A stretch of DNA of 29,313 nucleotides from the NCBI RefSeq assembly GCF_937900395.1, contig NZ_CALCDX010000016.1:1-29313 (forward strand), written 5' to 3'. The notes beneath the pieces were generated by a model. That model had not been told where the DNA came from. It searched no databases and worked only from the letters and a program-made list of their open reading frames with translations. This DNA is from an uncultured Caulobacter sp. Its GTDB lineage: Bacteria; Pseudomonadota; Alphaproteobacteria; Caulobacterales; Caulobacteraceae. Positions 1 through 9,335 of the stretch are shown here, piece after piece. The position numbers were made by a program, and so were the translations under genes. Numbering within the stretch: the stretch's first letter is position 1; every line of letters starts with the position of its first letter.

Positions 1-1213
1 GCACGGCGCTAAGTTGGGGCGACAGGGCCAACACCGGCTGCAGCGGGCGCTCGCGCGCCAGACGGCGCGCCGTGGCGCCGGTGGTCGTGAAGGCGACCAA
101 ACACTTGGTCGAACCCGCCTTGGCCGCGCCGGCGGCGGCGACGACCAGCACGTCGGCGTCCACATCGTCGTGGCTCTGTTCGGCGTACATGAGCTCCGGC
201 CACTTTGGGTCGCGCTCAACCCGCTCGATGATACGGTTCATCATCGAAACGGCTTCCTCCGGATAGTCGCCGGCGGCGGACTCGGCCGACAGCATCACCG
301 CGTCCGCGCCTTCATAGACGGCGTTGGCGACGTCGGAGGCTTCGGCGCGGGTCGGGGTCGGCGAGCTGGTCATCGACTCCAGCATCTGGGTGGCGACGAT
401 GACCGGAATGCCACGCTCACGCGCCGCGCGCAGGATTTCCTTCTGCGCCACCGGCACCTCTTCGGGCGCCATCTCGACGCCGAGGTCGCCGCGCGCGACC
501 ATGACGCCGTCGCAGAGGTCGAGGATCGGGCCCAGCACCTTCAGCGCCTGGGGCTTTTCGATCTTGGCCAGCACGGCGGCGCGGCCTTCGACGATGCGGC
601 GCAGCTCGGCCATGTCTTCCGGCGCCTGCACGAACGACAGGGCGATCCAGTCGACGCCGAGACGCAGGGCGAAGGCCAGGTCCTCGCGGTCCTTGGCCGT
701 CAGCGGCGACATCGGGATCACGACGTCCGGCACCGCCACGCCCTTGCGCTCGGACAGCTTGCCGCCGTTGACGACCTTGGTGTTGGCGTAGCCGGGGCCG
801 GCCTCGGTCACCGTCATCCGCAGCTTGCCGTCGTCCAGCAGCAGGGTCGCGCCCGGCCGCATGGCGGTCAGGATCTCCGGATGCGGCAGGTGAACACGCG
901 TTTCGTCGCCCGGCGTCGGATCGCTGTCGAAGCGGAAGGCCTGGCCGGGCTTCAGCATGACCGGACCGTCGGCGAACTTGCCGACGCGCAGCTTGGGCCC
1001 CTGCAGGTCGGCCAGGATGCCCAGCGGCCGCCCGACGACCTTCTCCGCCTCGCGGATGGCCTTGTAGACCGCCGCGTGCGTCTCGTGGGCGCCGTGGCTG
1101 AAGTTGAGGCGGAAGACGTCCGCCCCGGCCTTGGCCAGGGTGACGATCATCTCGGGCGAGCTGGAGGCTGGACCGATCGTGGCGACGATGCGGGAGCGAC
1201 GGGCGCGGATCAT
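1..1213 (-). CDS. pyk: Pyruvate kinase (C-terminal end cut off by window)
   Basis: Pyruvate kinase transfers phosphate from phosphoenolpyruvate to ADP, the last step from the Entner-Doudoroff pathway to pyruvate in the cytosol. About 404 residues are visible; the family is usually about 470-480, so the end of the C-terminal domain lies off the left edge. The N-terminus reads MIRARRSRIVATIGPAS, the classic start of the barrel domain, followed by RLNFSHG, an ADLQGPKLRVG segment, the catalytic region ALSFVQ, AKIEKPQAL, the MVARGDLGVE signature and ATQMLESM with TRAEASDVANAV. The ATG at 1213 has AAGGAG seven bases upstream. The stop of the glucosidase gene is only 22 bp upstream, so the two are probably cotranscribed. 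Identification is very secure. Confidence 0.96.
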   Translation of the reverse strand, partial: MIRARRSRIVATIGPASSSPEMIVTLAKAGADVFRLNFSHGAHETHAAVYKAIREAEKVVGRPLGILADLQGPKLRVGKFADGPVMLKPGQAFRFDSDPTPGDETRVHLPHPEILTAMRPGATLLLDDGKLRMTVTEAGPGYANTKVVNGGKLSERKGVAVPDVVIPMSPLTAKDREDLAFALRLGVDWIALSFVQAPEDMAELRRIVEGRAAVLAKIEKPQALKVLGPILDLCDGVMVARGDLGVEMAPEEVPVAQKEILRAARERGIPVIVATQMLESMTSSPTPTRAEASDVANAVYEGADAVMLSAESAAGDYPEEAVSMMNRIIERVERDPKWPELMYAEQSHDDVDADVLVVAAAGAAKAGSTKCLVAFTTTGATARRLARERPLQPVLALSPQLSAV

Positions 1214-1235
1214 GCCGTCGCTCCTTGGCCGAAGT

Positions 1236-3710
<2,475 letters not shown>

Positions 3711-3748
3711 AGGCGGTCCTCGAAGGGCCTCTAACAAGGCGACAGGCT

Positions 3749-3796
3749 GGAAAGAAAAGCGCTCGGCGCGGCGCTTGCGGAGGACCGCGCCGAGCG
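3749..3796 (-). terminator. Strong intrinsic terminator in the leader of the glucosidase gene
   Basis: On the minus strand CGCTCGGCGCGG (3796-3785) and CCGCGCCGAGCG (3771-3760) form a perfect 12-bp stem with a 13-base loop, followed directly by CTTTTCTTTCC. It lies about 200 bp after the lacI-type stop and only 50 bp before the glucosidase start. It also lies downstream of the apparent glucosidase promoter and leader ORF. It may simply end the lacI-type transcript, but its position fits an attenuator for the glucosidase gene equally well or better. Confidence 0.8.
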
Positions 3797-3807
3797 AAAG
3801 AAAGCGG

Positions 3808-3885
3808 CTAGAGGTACCGCTTGGAGGGGAGTGATCGTGCGCGCAGGACGGCGCGACGGGCTCTGGAGTGGCCAGGCGGTGTCAT
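3808..3885 (-). CDS. Putative 25-residue leader peptide ORF
   Basis: A short ORF with ATG at 3885 and TAG at 3808, preceded by a perfect AGGAGG (3893-3898) at seven bases spacing. This is the strongest ribosome binding site seen in this part of the window. The peptide begins MTPPGHSRARRAVLRARS and ends KRYL. Six of 25 residues are Arg, using AGA, CGT, CGC, CGC, CGA and CGG. It is cytosolic with no signal or membrane segment. It sits between a promoter/operator (3939-3967) and an intrinsic terminator (3749-3796), the layout expected of a translated leader in an attenuator. I do not recognise the peptide. The alternative is a fortuitous ORF; the ribosome binding site argues against that but does not prove translation. 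Confidence 0.5.
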   Translation of the reverse strand: MTPPGHSRARRAVLRARSLPSKRYL

Positions 3886-3938
3886 GACGTTTCCTCCTGA
3901 CGCCGCCTTCTCCTGGGCGACCGTCTTGATCGCCGATG

Positions 3939-3967
3939 ATCTCATGTCGAATGGACAGCGCTGTCAA
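3939..3967 (-). promoter_or_regulatory. Predicted promoter of the glucosidase-pyk unit with overlapping operator
   Basis: On the minus strand TTGACA (3967-3962) and TGAGAT (3944-3939) are separated by 17 bases. The -35 hexamer is perfect; the -10 matches three of six E. coli consensus positions and ends ATC, as in Caulobacter housekeeping promoters. The -35 overlaps the palindrome at 3954-3965, so a bound repressor would block polymerase. Transcription would begin near 3930, about 45 bases before the leader ORF. Confidence 0.55.
3953..3966. promoter_or_regulatory. LacI-family operator (glucosidase copy)
   Basis: GACAGCGCTGTC (3954-3965) is a perfect 12-bp palindrome with a central CpG, the usual form of LacI-family operators. 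On the minus strand the 14-mer is TGACAGCGCTGTCC. It aligns without gaps with the sites at 5068-5081 and 10814-10827. One outer base breaks the full TGACA-N4-TGTCA symmetry. Confidence 0.75.
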
Positions 3968-3998
3968 GATCAATCTGCCTGAATGCTGGACGATGAGC

Positions 3999-5018
3999 CT
4001 AGTTGGGCGCCCTGCCCGTGGATTCCCGGACGACGAGCTCGAAATCCAGCAGTCGCGAGGGCGGCGGTTCGCCCTCTTCGCGCTGAACGCCGCTCATCAG
4101 CATGTCGGCGGCCGCGCCCGCCATGGCGGCGATCGGCTGGCGGACGGTGGTCAGCTGCGGCCAGGTGATCCGCGCGCCGGGCGTGTCGTCGAAGCCCGCG
4201 ATCGACAGCTGGGCCGGCACGTCCAGCCGCATGCGGTTGGCCACCGCCATCACACCCAGGGCCATGTCGTCGTTCGAGGCGAAGATCGCGGTCGGGCGAT
4301 CCTGGCCGCCCAGCAGGCGCTCGGCCGCCTCGAAGCCCGAGCGGAAAGAGAACCAGCCCTGCTCCACCCGATCCTGGCGCACGGCCAGGCCCGCGTCGCG
4401 CATGGCGTCGAGGAAGCCTTGATGCCGTCGATGCGACGCGCCGTGGTCCGGGTGGCCGATGATGAAGCCGATGTCGCGGTGACCCAGGCCGATCAGGTGG
4501 TTGGTCATCTCGTAGGCCGCCTTGCGGTCGTCCATGCTGACCCACGGCGCGCGCTCCACGTCGTCGCCCGGGGCGATGCGGACATAGGCGACGCCCTCGC
4601 GCTCCAGCGCGGCGAGCACCACGGGGTGGTCGCTGAGCGGCGGCGTCAGGATCACCCCGTCCATTCGCAAGGTCGCAAGCATCGGCGCGACCTGCTCTTC
4701 GACATCGCCCGTGGAGTCGATCGGCTCGACGATCAGGTGGTAGCCTTCCTTGCGGCACTGCGCGATCGCCCCCAGCTGCACGTCGGTGACGTAGCCGGGG
4801 CTGGGGTTGTCGAAGAACACGCCGATCAGATAAGCCTTCGCGCCCGCCAGACTCCGCGCCGAGATATTGGGACGGTAGTTCAACGCGGCCACCGCCGCCT
4901 GCACCCGATCACGGGTGTCAGCCTTGACGTTGGGCTCGCGATTGAGGACGCGCGAGACGGTCTTGATGGAGACGCCGCTCTCGCGGGCCACGTCGTGGAT
5001 CGTGATCTTGGCGCTCAA
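3999..5018 (-). CDS. LacI-family transcriptional regulator
   Basis: A 339-residue LacI/GalR-type repressor. Residues 4-50 form the helix-turn-helix and hinge (TIHDVARESGVSIKTVSRVLN, with the hinge region RSLAG). The remainder is a periplasmic-binding-protein-like effector domain with the typical LIGVFFDNP, DGVILTP, IGFIIGHPDH and FASNDDMALGVM segments. The best start is a TTG at 5018 preceded by GGGGA, since it begins the HTH at the expected distance. An inverted repeat (5064-5085) lies 46 bp upstream, suggesting autoregulation. The gene sits between the glucosidase-pyk unit and the Entner-Doudoroff operon, and similar palindromes precede both, so it most likely controls all three units. The effector (a sugar or pathway intermediate) cannot be read from sequence. 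Confidence 0.93.
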   Translation of the reverse strand: MSAKITIHDVARESGVSIKTVSRVLNREPNVKADTRDRVQAAVAALNYRPNISARSLAGAKAYLIGVFFDNPSPGYVTDVQLGAIAQCRKEGYHLIVEPIDSTGDVEEQVAPMLATLRMDGVILTPPLSDHPVVLAALEREGVAYVRIAPGDDVERAPWVSMDDRKAAYEMTNHLIGLGHRDIGFIIGHPDHGASHRRHQGFLDAMRDAGLAVRQDRVEQGWFSFRSGFEAAERLLGGQDRPTAIFASNDDMALGVMAVANRMRLDVPAQLSIAGFDDTPGARITWPQLTTVRQPIAAMAGAAADMLMSGVQREEGEPPPSRLLDFELVVRESTGRAPN

Positions 5019-5063
5019 TTCCGTCCCCGCCTTCCCCGATTCGTTCGGTTTGGCGCGTACTTA

Positions 5064-5085
5064 GCCATGACAAGGCTGTCATGGC
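5064..5085. promoter_or_regulatory. LacI-family operator (regulator copy)
   Basis: GCCATGACA and TGTCATGGC form perfect 9-base arms around AGGC. The core TGACAAGGCTGTCA (5068-5081) matches the zwf site TGACAACGTTGTCA except in two central bases. It lies in the 184-bp region between the lacI-type start (minus strand) and the PIN-like gene (plus strand) and could affect both. A small hairpin, GAGCCC/GGGCTC (5086-5105), follows; its role is not clear. Confidence 0.72.
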
Positions 5086-5202
5086 GAGCCCCAAGCAAAG
5101 GGCTCTCCCGCCACCCAAGATTGGAACAGGTATCGCGCGAGATTTGCGAACCGGCGATGCATCAAACAAAATAGATAGAGGTCACGGACGGGAGAGCGAA
5201 TT

Positions 5203-5802
5203 TTGGACGATCAAGAGCCTCTATCGTCAATCCCTGAAAGAACGCTCCTTGATACATGCGTTCTCAATCGCCTTTATGACGAAGGCGGTTATATATTCGA
5301 TGACGAGGAGCCTTGTGACAACAATCCCAATAGCTTAGCAGATTTGGAAGCCCTCCGCGCTATCTTCCTAGTTAACGAGAGGGCTCACTTTCAATTCCTT
5401 ATCTCGCCGCTTTCCATAGCGGAGATAGCCAATATCCAAGACTTTCGAGCGCGCGGAGGCCTACTATCATGGGTTCTGGATGTACTTGATAGATGGCTCA
5501 TCATGCTTGATGAAACCGGCGACAGGATTTCAGCCGGTGGATCGGTACGAACCCGCTTCAAACTGACGATTGAGCTTCAGAAACTGGAGACGGCACTTCT
5601 AGAAATCCCCGATTTCGCGCGAGACCCATTCGATCGCCTCCTTTTAATTCAGTACAAAATGGGTGACTGCGATGCATTTCTCACGTCTGATCTAAATACG
5701 ATCTGGAAACACCGGGAACGTCTGCGAGACTTAGGCATCAATGTGATCAGACCAGCCGAGTTCTGGCAGACATTGAAGCCTTGGGCCGCGCTATGGCTTT
5801 AG
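5203..5802 (+). CDS. PIN-like domain protein, orphan, in an AT-richer islet
   Basis: A 199-residue protein that I read as a PIN-like nuclease domain. LLDTCVLNRLYD gives Asp17, SPLSIAEIAN gives Glu74, and GDCDAFLTSDLNTIW gives Asp155/157 and Asp163. This matches the usual acidic metal-binding set, with the typical DxxLT-D segment near the C-terminus. There is no signal peptide. The start is TTG at 5203 with GGGAG eight bases upstream. No antitoxin-like gene adjoins it, so a toxin role is unproven. Base composition is odd: 27 of 60 bases are G/C at 5281-5340, against 41 of 60 at 5881-5940. Its plus orientation breaks a minus-strand metabolic block, so it is probably a transferred gene. Substrate unknown. 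Confidence 0.7.
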   Translation: MDDQEPLSSIPERTLLDTCVLNRLYDEGGYIFDDEEPCDNNPNSLADLEALRAIFLVNERAHFQFLISPLSIAEIANIQDFRARGGLLSWVLDVLDRWLIMLDETGDRISAGGSVRTRFKLTIELQKLETALLEIPDFARDPFDRLLLIQYKMGDCDAFLTSDLNTIWKHRERLRDLGINVIRPAEFWQTLKPWAALWL

Positions 5803-5822
5803 CGGCCTGTTTGGACGACCTT

Positions 5823-6818
5823 TTAAGAGACCGCCGCCCTGCCCTCCGGCGTCAGCGCCACCGCCGCGCCGATCAGCGCCGTGTGCGGATGCAGGATCAC
5901 GTGGGTCGGGATCGCCTGGGTGAATCCCGACAGGCGCCCCTTGGCCTCGAAGCGCTCGCGGAACGGGCTTTTCTCGAGGATGTCGATGATGCGCGGGGCG
6001 ATGCCGCCGGCGATGAAGACGCCGCCGCGCGCGCCCAGGGTCAGGGCGATGTCGCCCGCCGTCGAGCCCAGCACCGCGCAGAACCGGTTCACGGTCGCCA
6101 GGCTGTCGGCGCAGCCCTCAACCGCGCGCTCGGTGATCTGCTTGGCGGTCAGGCTGTCGACCTTGCGCCCCTCGGCCTGGCCGAGAGCCACGTGCAGGTC
6201 CTCCATGCCGGGCCCCGACAGGATGCGCTCGACGGAGACGCGGCCGCCGTTCAACTGCTGGGTCAGGAGACGCAGCACCTCGATCTCGACCTCGTCGACC
6301 GGGGCGAAGGCGACGTGACCGCCTTCGGTGGCCAGCGGGATCTCGTGGCCGTGGCGACGGACAAGGCCCGCGACGCCGAAGCCCGTGCCCGGGCCGAGAA
6401 TGGCGAGGTCGCCCTCCCCCGATGTCGGCAGCGCGCCAACCTGACGAAGGTCCTTGGGGGCCAGGCGCGGCGCGGCCAGGGCCTGGGCGGTGAAGTCGTT
6501 GATCAGCTTGGCGTTCCGGAAGCCGCCAGCGCGGCGCAGGCCGTCCTCCGAGATCGTCCAGTCGAGGTTGGTCATGTGGACCTGACCATGGTCGATCGGA
6601 CCCGCCACGGCCACCACCGCCTGGTCCGCGTGCTTGGCGCCGACCTTGTGCAGATAGGCCTCAATGGCGTCCTCGGCCGTGCCGTAGTCCTCGCCCTTGA
6701 AGGCGGTCGGCTCGATCAGGCGCGGGTCCTGACCATCGAACTCGACCAGGGCGAAGCGGGCGTTCGTGCCGCCGATGTCGCCGACGAGGCCGAGACCCCC
6801 GCTGTGATTGCCGTCCAT
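5823..6818 (-). CDS. glk: Glucokinase
   Basis: ATP-dependent glucokinase of 331 residues (Glk family, not ROK), making glucose 6-phosphate from cytosolic glucose. The N-terminal phosphate-binding motif is LVGDIGGTNARFAL. Other family segments are AVAGPIDHGQVHMTNLDW, LGPGTGFGVAGLV, EGGHVAFAP, RILSGPGMEDLH and GGIAPRI. The ATG at 6818 was preferred over a longer Arg-rich in-frame extension because that extension overlaps the end of edd and is not family-like. AAGGA lies upstream, overlapping the edd stop region. It is the last gene of zwf-pgl-edd-glk, 14 bp after edd, so it supplies the substrate of the first enzyme in its own operon. Confidence 0.95.
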   Translation of the reverse strand: MDGNHSGGLGLVGDIGGTNARFALVEFDGQDPRLIEPTAFKGEDYGTAEDAIEAYLHKVGAKHADQAVVAVAGPIDHGQVHMTNLDWTISEDGLRRAGGFRNAKLINDFTAQALAAPRLAPKDLRQVGALPTSGEGDLAILGPGTGFGVAGLVRRHGHEIPLATEGGHVAFAPVDEVEIEVLRLLTQQLNGGRVSVERILSGPGMEDLHVALGQAEGRKVDSLTAKQITERAVEGCADSLATVNRFCAVLGSTAGDIALTLGARGGVFIAGGIAPRIIDILEKSPFRERFEAKGRLSGFTQAIPTHVILHPHTALIGAAVALTPEGRAAVS

Positions 6819-6832
6819 GACCTGGTGTTTCC

Positions 6833-8641
6833 TTACCCGAAGACGGAGGCGCCGGCGTCGGCGGCGCCGACCCCTGCTCGCATCCATCCGAACAGTTCCC
6901 TGCCAAAGCCCGGCTTGGACGCCGGGACGTTCGCTGGCGCGCGGGCGAACAGGGTCGCCTCGTCCACCAGGATCTTGAGTTCGCCGGTTTCGGCGTTGAC
7001 GCTGATCACGTCGCCATCCTGGACATAGGCCAGAGGCCCGCCCTTGGCGGCTTCCGGCGTCACGTGGATGGCGGCCGGCGTCTTGCCCGAGGCGCCGGAC
7101 ATCCGGCCGTCGGTGACCAGGGCGACCTTGTAGCCGCGATCCAGCAGCACCGAGATCGACGGCGACAGGTTGTGCAGCTCCGGCATGCCGTTAGCCGACG
7201 GCCCCTGAAAGCGGACCACCACCACGACGTCGCGGTCCAGCTCGCCGCGCTTGAAGGCGGCGATGAAGTCTTCCTGCTCCTGGAACACGGCCGCGGGCGC
7301 GACGATCACGTGATGCTCGGGCTTCACGGCCGAGATCTTCATCACGCCGCGGCCCAGGTTGCCGGCCATCAGGCGCAGTCCGCCTTCCTTGCTGAACGGA
7401 TCCGAAACCGGGCGCACGATGGCCGGGTCCAGGGTCTCGGCCGCGCCGTCGCGCCACTTCAGCTCGCCGCCCTCCAGGAAAGGCTCCTGGGCGTAGCGCG
7501 ACAGGCCGGGGCCAGCGATGGTCTGAACGTCCTCGTGAACGAGGCCGGCCTTCAGCAGCTCGCGGATCACGAAGGCCATGCCGCCAGCCGCCTGGAAGTG
7601 ATTCACGTCGGCCGAGCCGTTCGGATAGACGCGGGCCAGCAGCGGCGTGGCTCGCGAGATGTCGTCCAGGTCCTCCAGCGTCAGCACGATCCCGGCCGCG
7701 TGCGCCATGGCGATCAGGTGCAAAGCCAGGTTGGTCGAGCCGCCGGTGGCCATCAGCCCGACCACGCCGTTGACGATCGACTTCTCGTCGATCATCCGGC
7801 CGACCGGGATGTACTCGTTGCCCTTGGCGGTGACGGCGGCGGCGCGGCGCGCGGCTTCCTTGACCAGGGCCTCGCGCAGCGGGGTGTTCGGGTGGACGAA
7901 GGCCGAGCCGGGCAGATGGAAGCCCATCAGCTCCATCAGCATCTGGTTGGTGTTAGCCGTGCCGTAGAAGGTGCAGGTGCCAGGGCCGTGATAGCTGGCC
8001 TGTTCGGCCTCCAGCAGCTCGGCGCGGCCGACCTTGCCCTCGGCATAGAGCGCGCGGATGCGGGCCTTCTCCGAGTTGGGTAGGCCCGAGGTCATCGGAC
8101 CGGCGGGCACGAACAGCGCCGGCAGGTGGCTGAAGGTCAGGGCGCCGATGACGAGGCCCGGCACGATCTTATCGCAGACGCCCAGATAGAGCGCCGCGTC
8201 GAAGGCGTCGTGGGTCAGGGCCACGGCCGTGGCCATGGCGATCACCTCGCGCGAGAACAAGGAGAGCTCCATGCCCGGACGGCCCTGGGTGACGCCGTCG
8301 CACATCGCGGGCACGCCGCCGGCGAACTGGGCGGTCGCGCCAACTTCGCGCGCGGCGTCCTTGATCAGCGCCGGATAGGCCTCCAGCGGCTGGTGGGCCG
8401 AGAGCATGTCGTTATAGGCCGAGACGATGCCGAGGTTTGGGGCGTTCGGATCCAGCGCGCGGACCTTGTCGACGCCCGGCGAGGCGGCGAAGGCGTGGGC
8501 CCAGTTGGCGCAGGACAGCTTGGCGCGGCCCGGCTGGCTGTCGATCGTGCGCTGCATGTTCGCGAGGTACGCCGCGCGGCTATCCTTGCTGCGCGCCACG
8601 ATGCGGGCGGTGACGTCTGCGATGACGGGGTTGAGGCTCAT
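6833..8641 (-). CDS. edd: 6-phosphogluconate dehydratase
   Basis: Dehydrates 6-phosphogluconate to 2-keto-3-deoxy-6-phosphogluconate, the defining Entner-Doudoroff step. The protein has 602 residues, the normal length of the IlvD/Edd family. Family segments include GIVSAYNDMLSAHQP, PAMCDGVTQGRPGMELSLFS (Cys114), LYLGVCDKIVPG (Cys156), GTCTFYGTANTNQ (Cys223) and GRMSGASGKTPAAIH. The three cysteines are the expected ligands of the iron-sulfur cluster. The ATG at 8641 follows the pgl stop by four bases, and GGAG overlaps that stop, implying translational coupling. The next enzyme, KDPG aldolase, is not encoded in this window. Confidence 0.97.
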   Translation of the reverse strand: MSLNPVIADVTARIVARSKDSRAAYLANMQRTIDSQPGRAKLSCANWAHAFAASPGVDKVRALDPNAPNLGIVSAYNDMLSAHQPLEAYPALIKDAAREVGATAQFAGGVPAMCDGVTQGRPGMELSLFSREVIAMATAVALTHDAFDAALYLGVCDKIVPGLVIGALTFSHLPALFVPAGPMTSGLPNSEKARIRALYAEGKVGRAELLEAEQASYHGPGTCTFYGTANTNQMLMELMGFHLPGSAFVHPNTPLREALVKEAARRAAAVTAKGNEYIPVGRMIDEKSIVNGVVGLMATGGSTNLALHLIAMAHAAGIVLTLEDLDDISRATPLLARVYPNGSADVNHFQAAGGMAFVIRELLKAGLVHEDVQTIAGPGLSRYAQEPFLEGGELKWRDGAAETLDPAIVRPVSDPFSKEGGLRLMAGNLGRGVMKISAVKPEHHVIVAPAAVFQEQEDFIAAFKRGELDRDVVVVVRFQGPSANGMPELHNLSPSISVLLDRGYKVALVTDGRMSGASGKTPAAIHVTPEAAKGGPLAYVQDGDVISVNAETGELKILVDEATLFARAPANVPASKPGFGRELFGWMRAGVGAADAGASVFG

Positions 8642-8645
8642 GGCG

Positions 8646-9332
8646 TTACTCCGCCCAAAGGATGCGGACCTTGGCGCGGTCCTGCTTGAGGATGGCGGCG
8701 ACTGGCAGAGCCGGGTCGACGTCGCCTTCCAACAACGCCTTCTTGGCCGCTCCGGTGACCAACAGCACGATCAAATCAGTGCGAGTCAGGGCTGCGAAGG
8801 TCAGGCTGAGACGAGGAATGTCGGGCGCGGGATCGCTGGGCGGCACGTCCAGGACCAGGCGATCAGAGCGCGGGTCCAGGCCCTGAGCCAGAACCGGATT
8901 GCCCGGAAACAGCGAGGCGAAGTGGCCGTCGGGGCCGACGCCTAGCAGCACCGCGCCGAACGGCGTGGCGGCCTCGACCCCGGCCTCGGCGGCGCGGGCG
9001 CTGTCGGCGTGGCTCAGGCCCTCGACATAGAGCGGCGCGAAGCCGGCCTTGGCGGCCTCGCCCTTCAGCAGATGACGGCGCACCAAGCCTTCGTTGCTGC
9101 TGGGGTCGCTCGGCGGGACGAAACGCTCGTCGGTCAGGGTGACGGTGATCTTGTCCCAGGGCGCGGTCAGCGTCGCCAGGCGGTCATAGACCGGCGCCGG
9201 CGTCGTGCCGCCGGTCGCGGCGAAGCCGGTCCGCCCCGAGGCGGCGACCGCATTGGTCAGGGCGTCGACCAGGATCGACGCCGTGGCGTCATAAAGGGCT
9301 TCGCGCGAACCGAAGGCTTCCAGTTTCGGCAT
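8646..9332 (-). CDS. pgl: 6-phosphogluconolactonase
   Basis: Hydrolyses 6-phosphogluconolactone to 6-phosphogluconate. It is 228 residues long, typical of the DevB-type lactonase related to glucosamine-6-phosphate isomerases. Visible segments are FAATGGTTPAPVYDRLA, VTLTDERFVPPSDPSSNEGLVRR-like sequence (about residues 65-90), LLGVGPDGHFASLFPG and a C-terminal RILWAE. The ATG at 9332 lies three bases after the zwf TAA, with AAGG just upstream. Position between zwf and edd matches its pathway step. Confidence 0.96.
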   Translation of the reverse strand: MPKLEAFGSREALYDATASILVDALTNAVAASGRTGFAATGGTTPAPVYDRLATLTAPWDKITVTLTDERFVPPSDPSSNEGLVRRHLLKGEAAKAGFAPLYVEGLSHADSARAAEAGVEAATPFGAVLLGVGPDGHFASLFPGNPVLAQGLDPRSDRLVLDVPPSDPAPDIPRLSLTFAALTRTDLIVLLVTGAAKKALLEGDVDPALPVAAILKQDRAKVRILWAE

Positions 9333-9335
9333 CCC

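Noticed and set aside
3731..3973. 80-codon minus-strand frame in the leader of the glucosidase gene
   Set aside because: It runs through the intrinsic terminator hairpin and the promoter region and lacks a ribosome binding site. The 25-codon frame at 3808-3885 has a far better start.
3936..5174. Plus-strand open frame opposite the LacI-type gene
   Set aside because: Antisense shadow; the minus-strand frame has a full HTH and effector domain.
5081..5338. 85-codon plus-strand frame overlapping the start of the PIN-like gene
   Set aside because: Starts within the operator region, has no ribosome binding site, and overlaps the frame that carries the PIN acidic residues.
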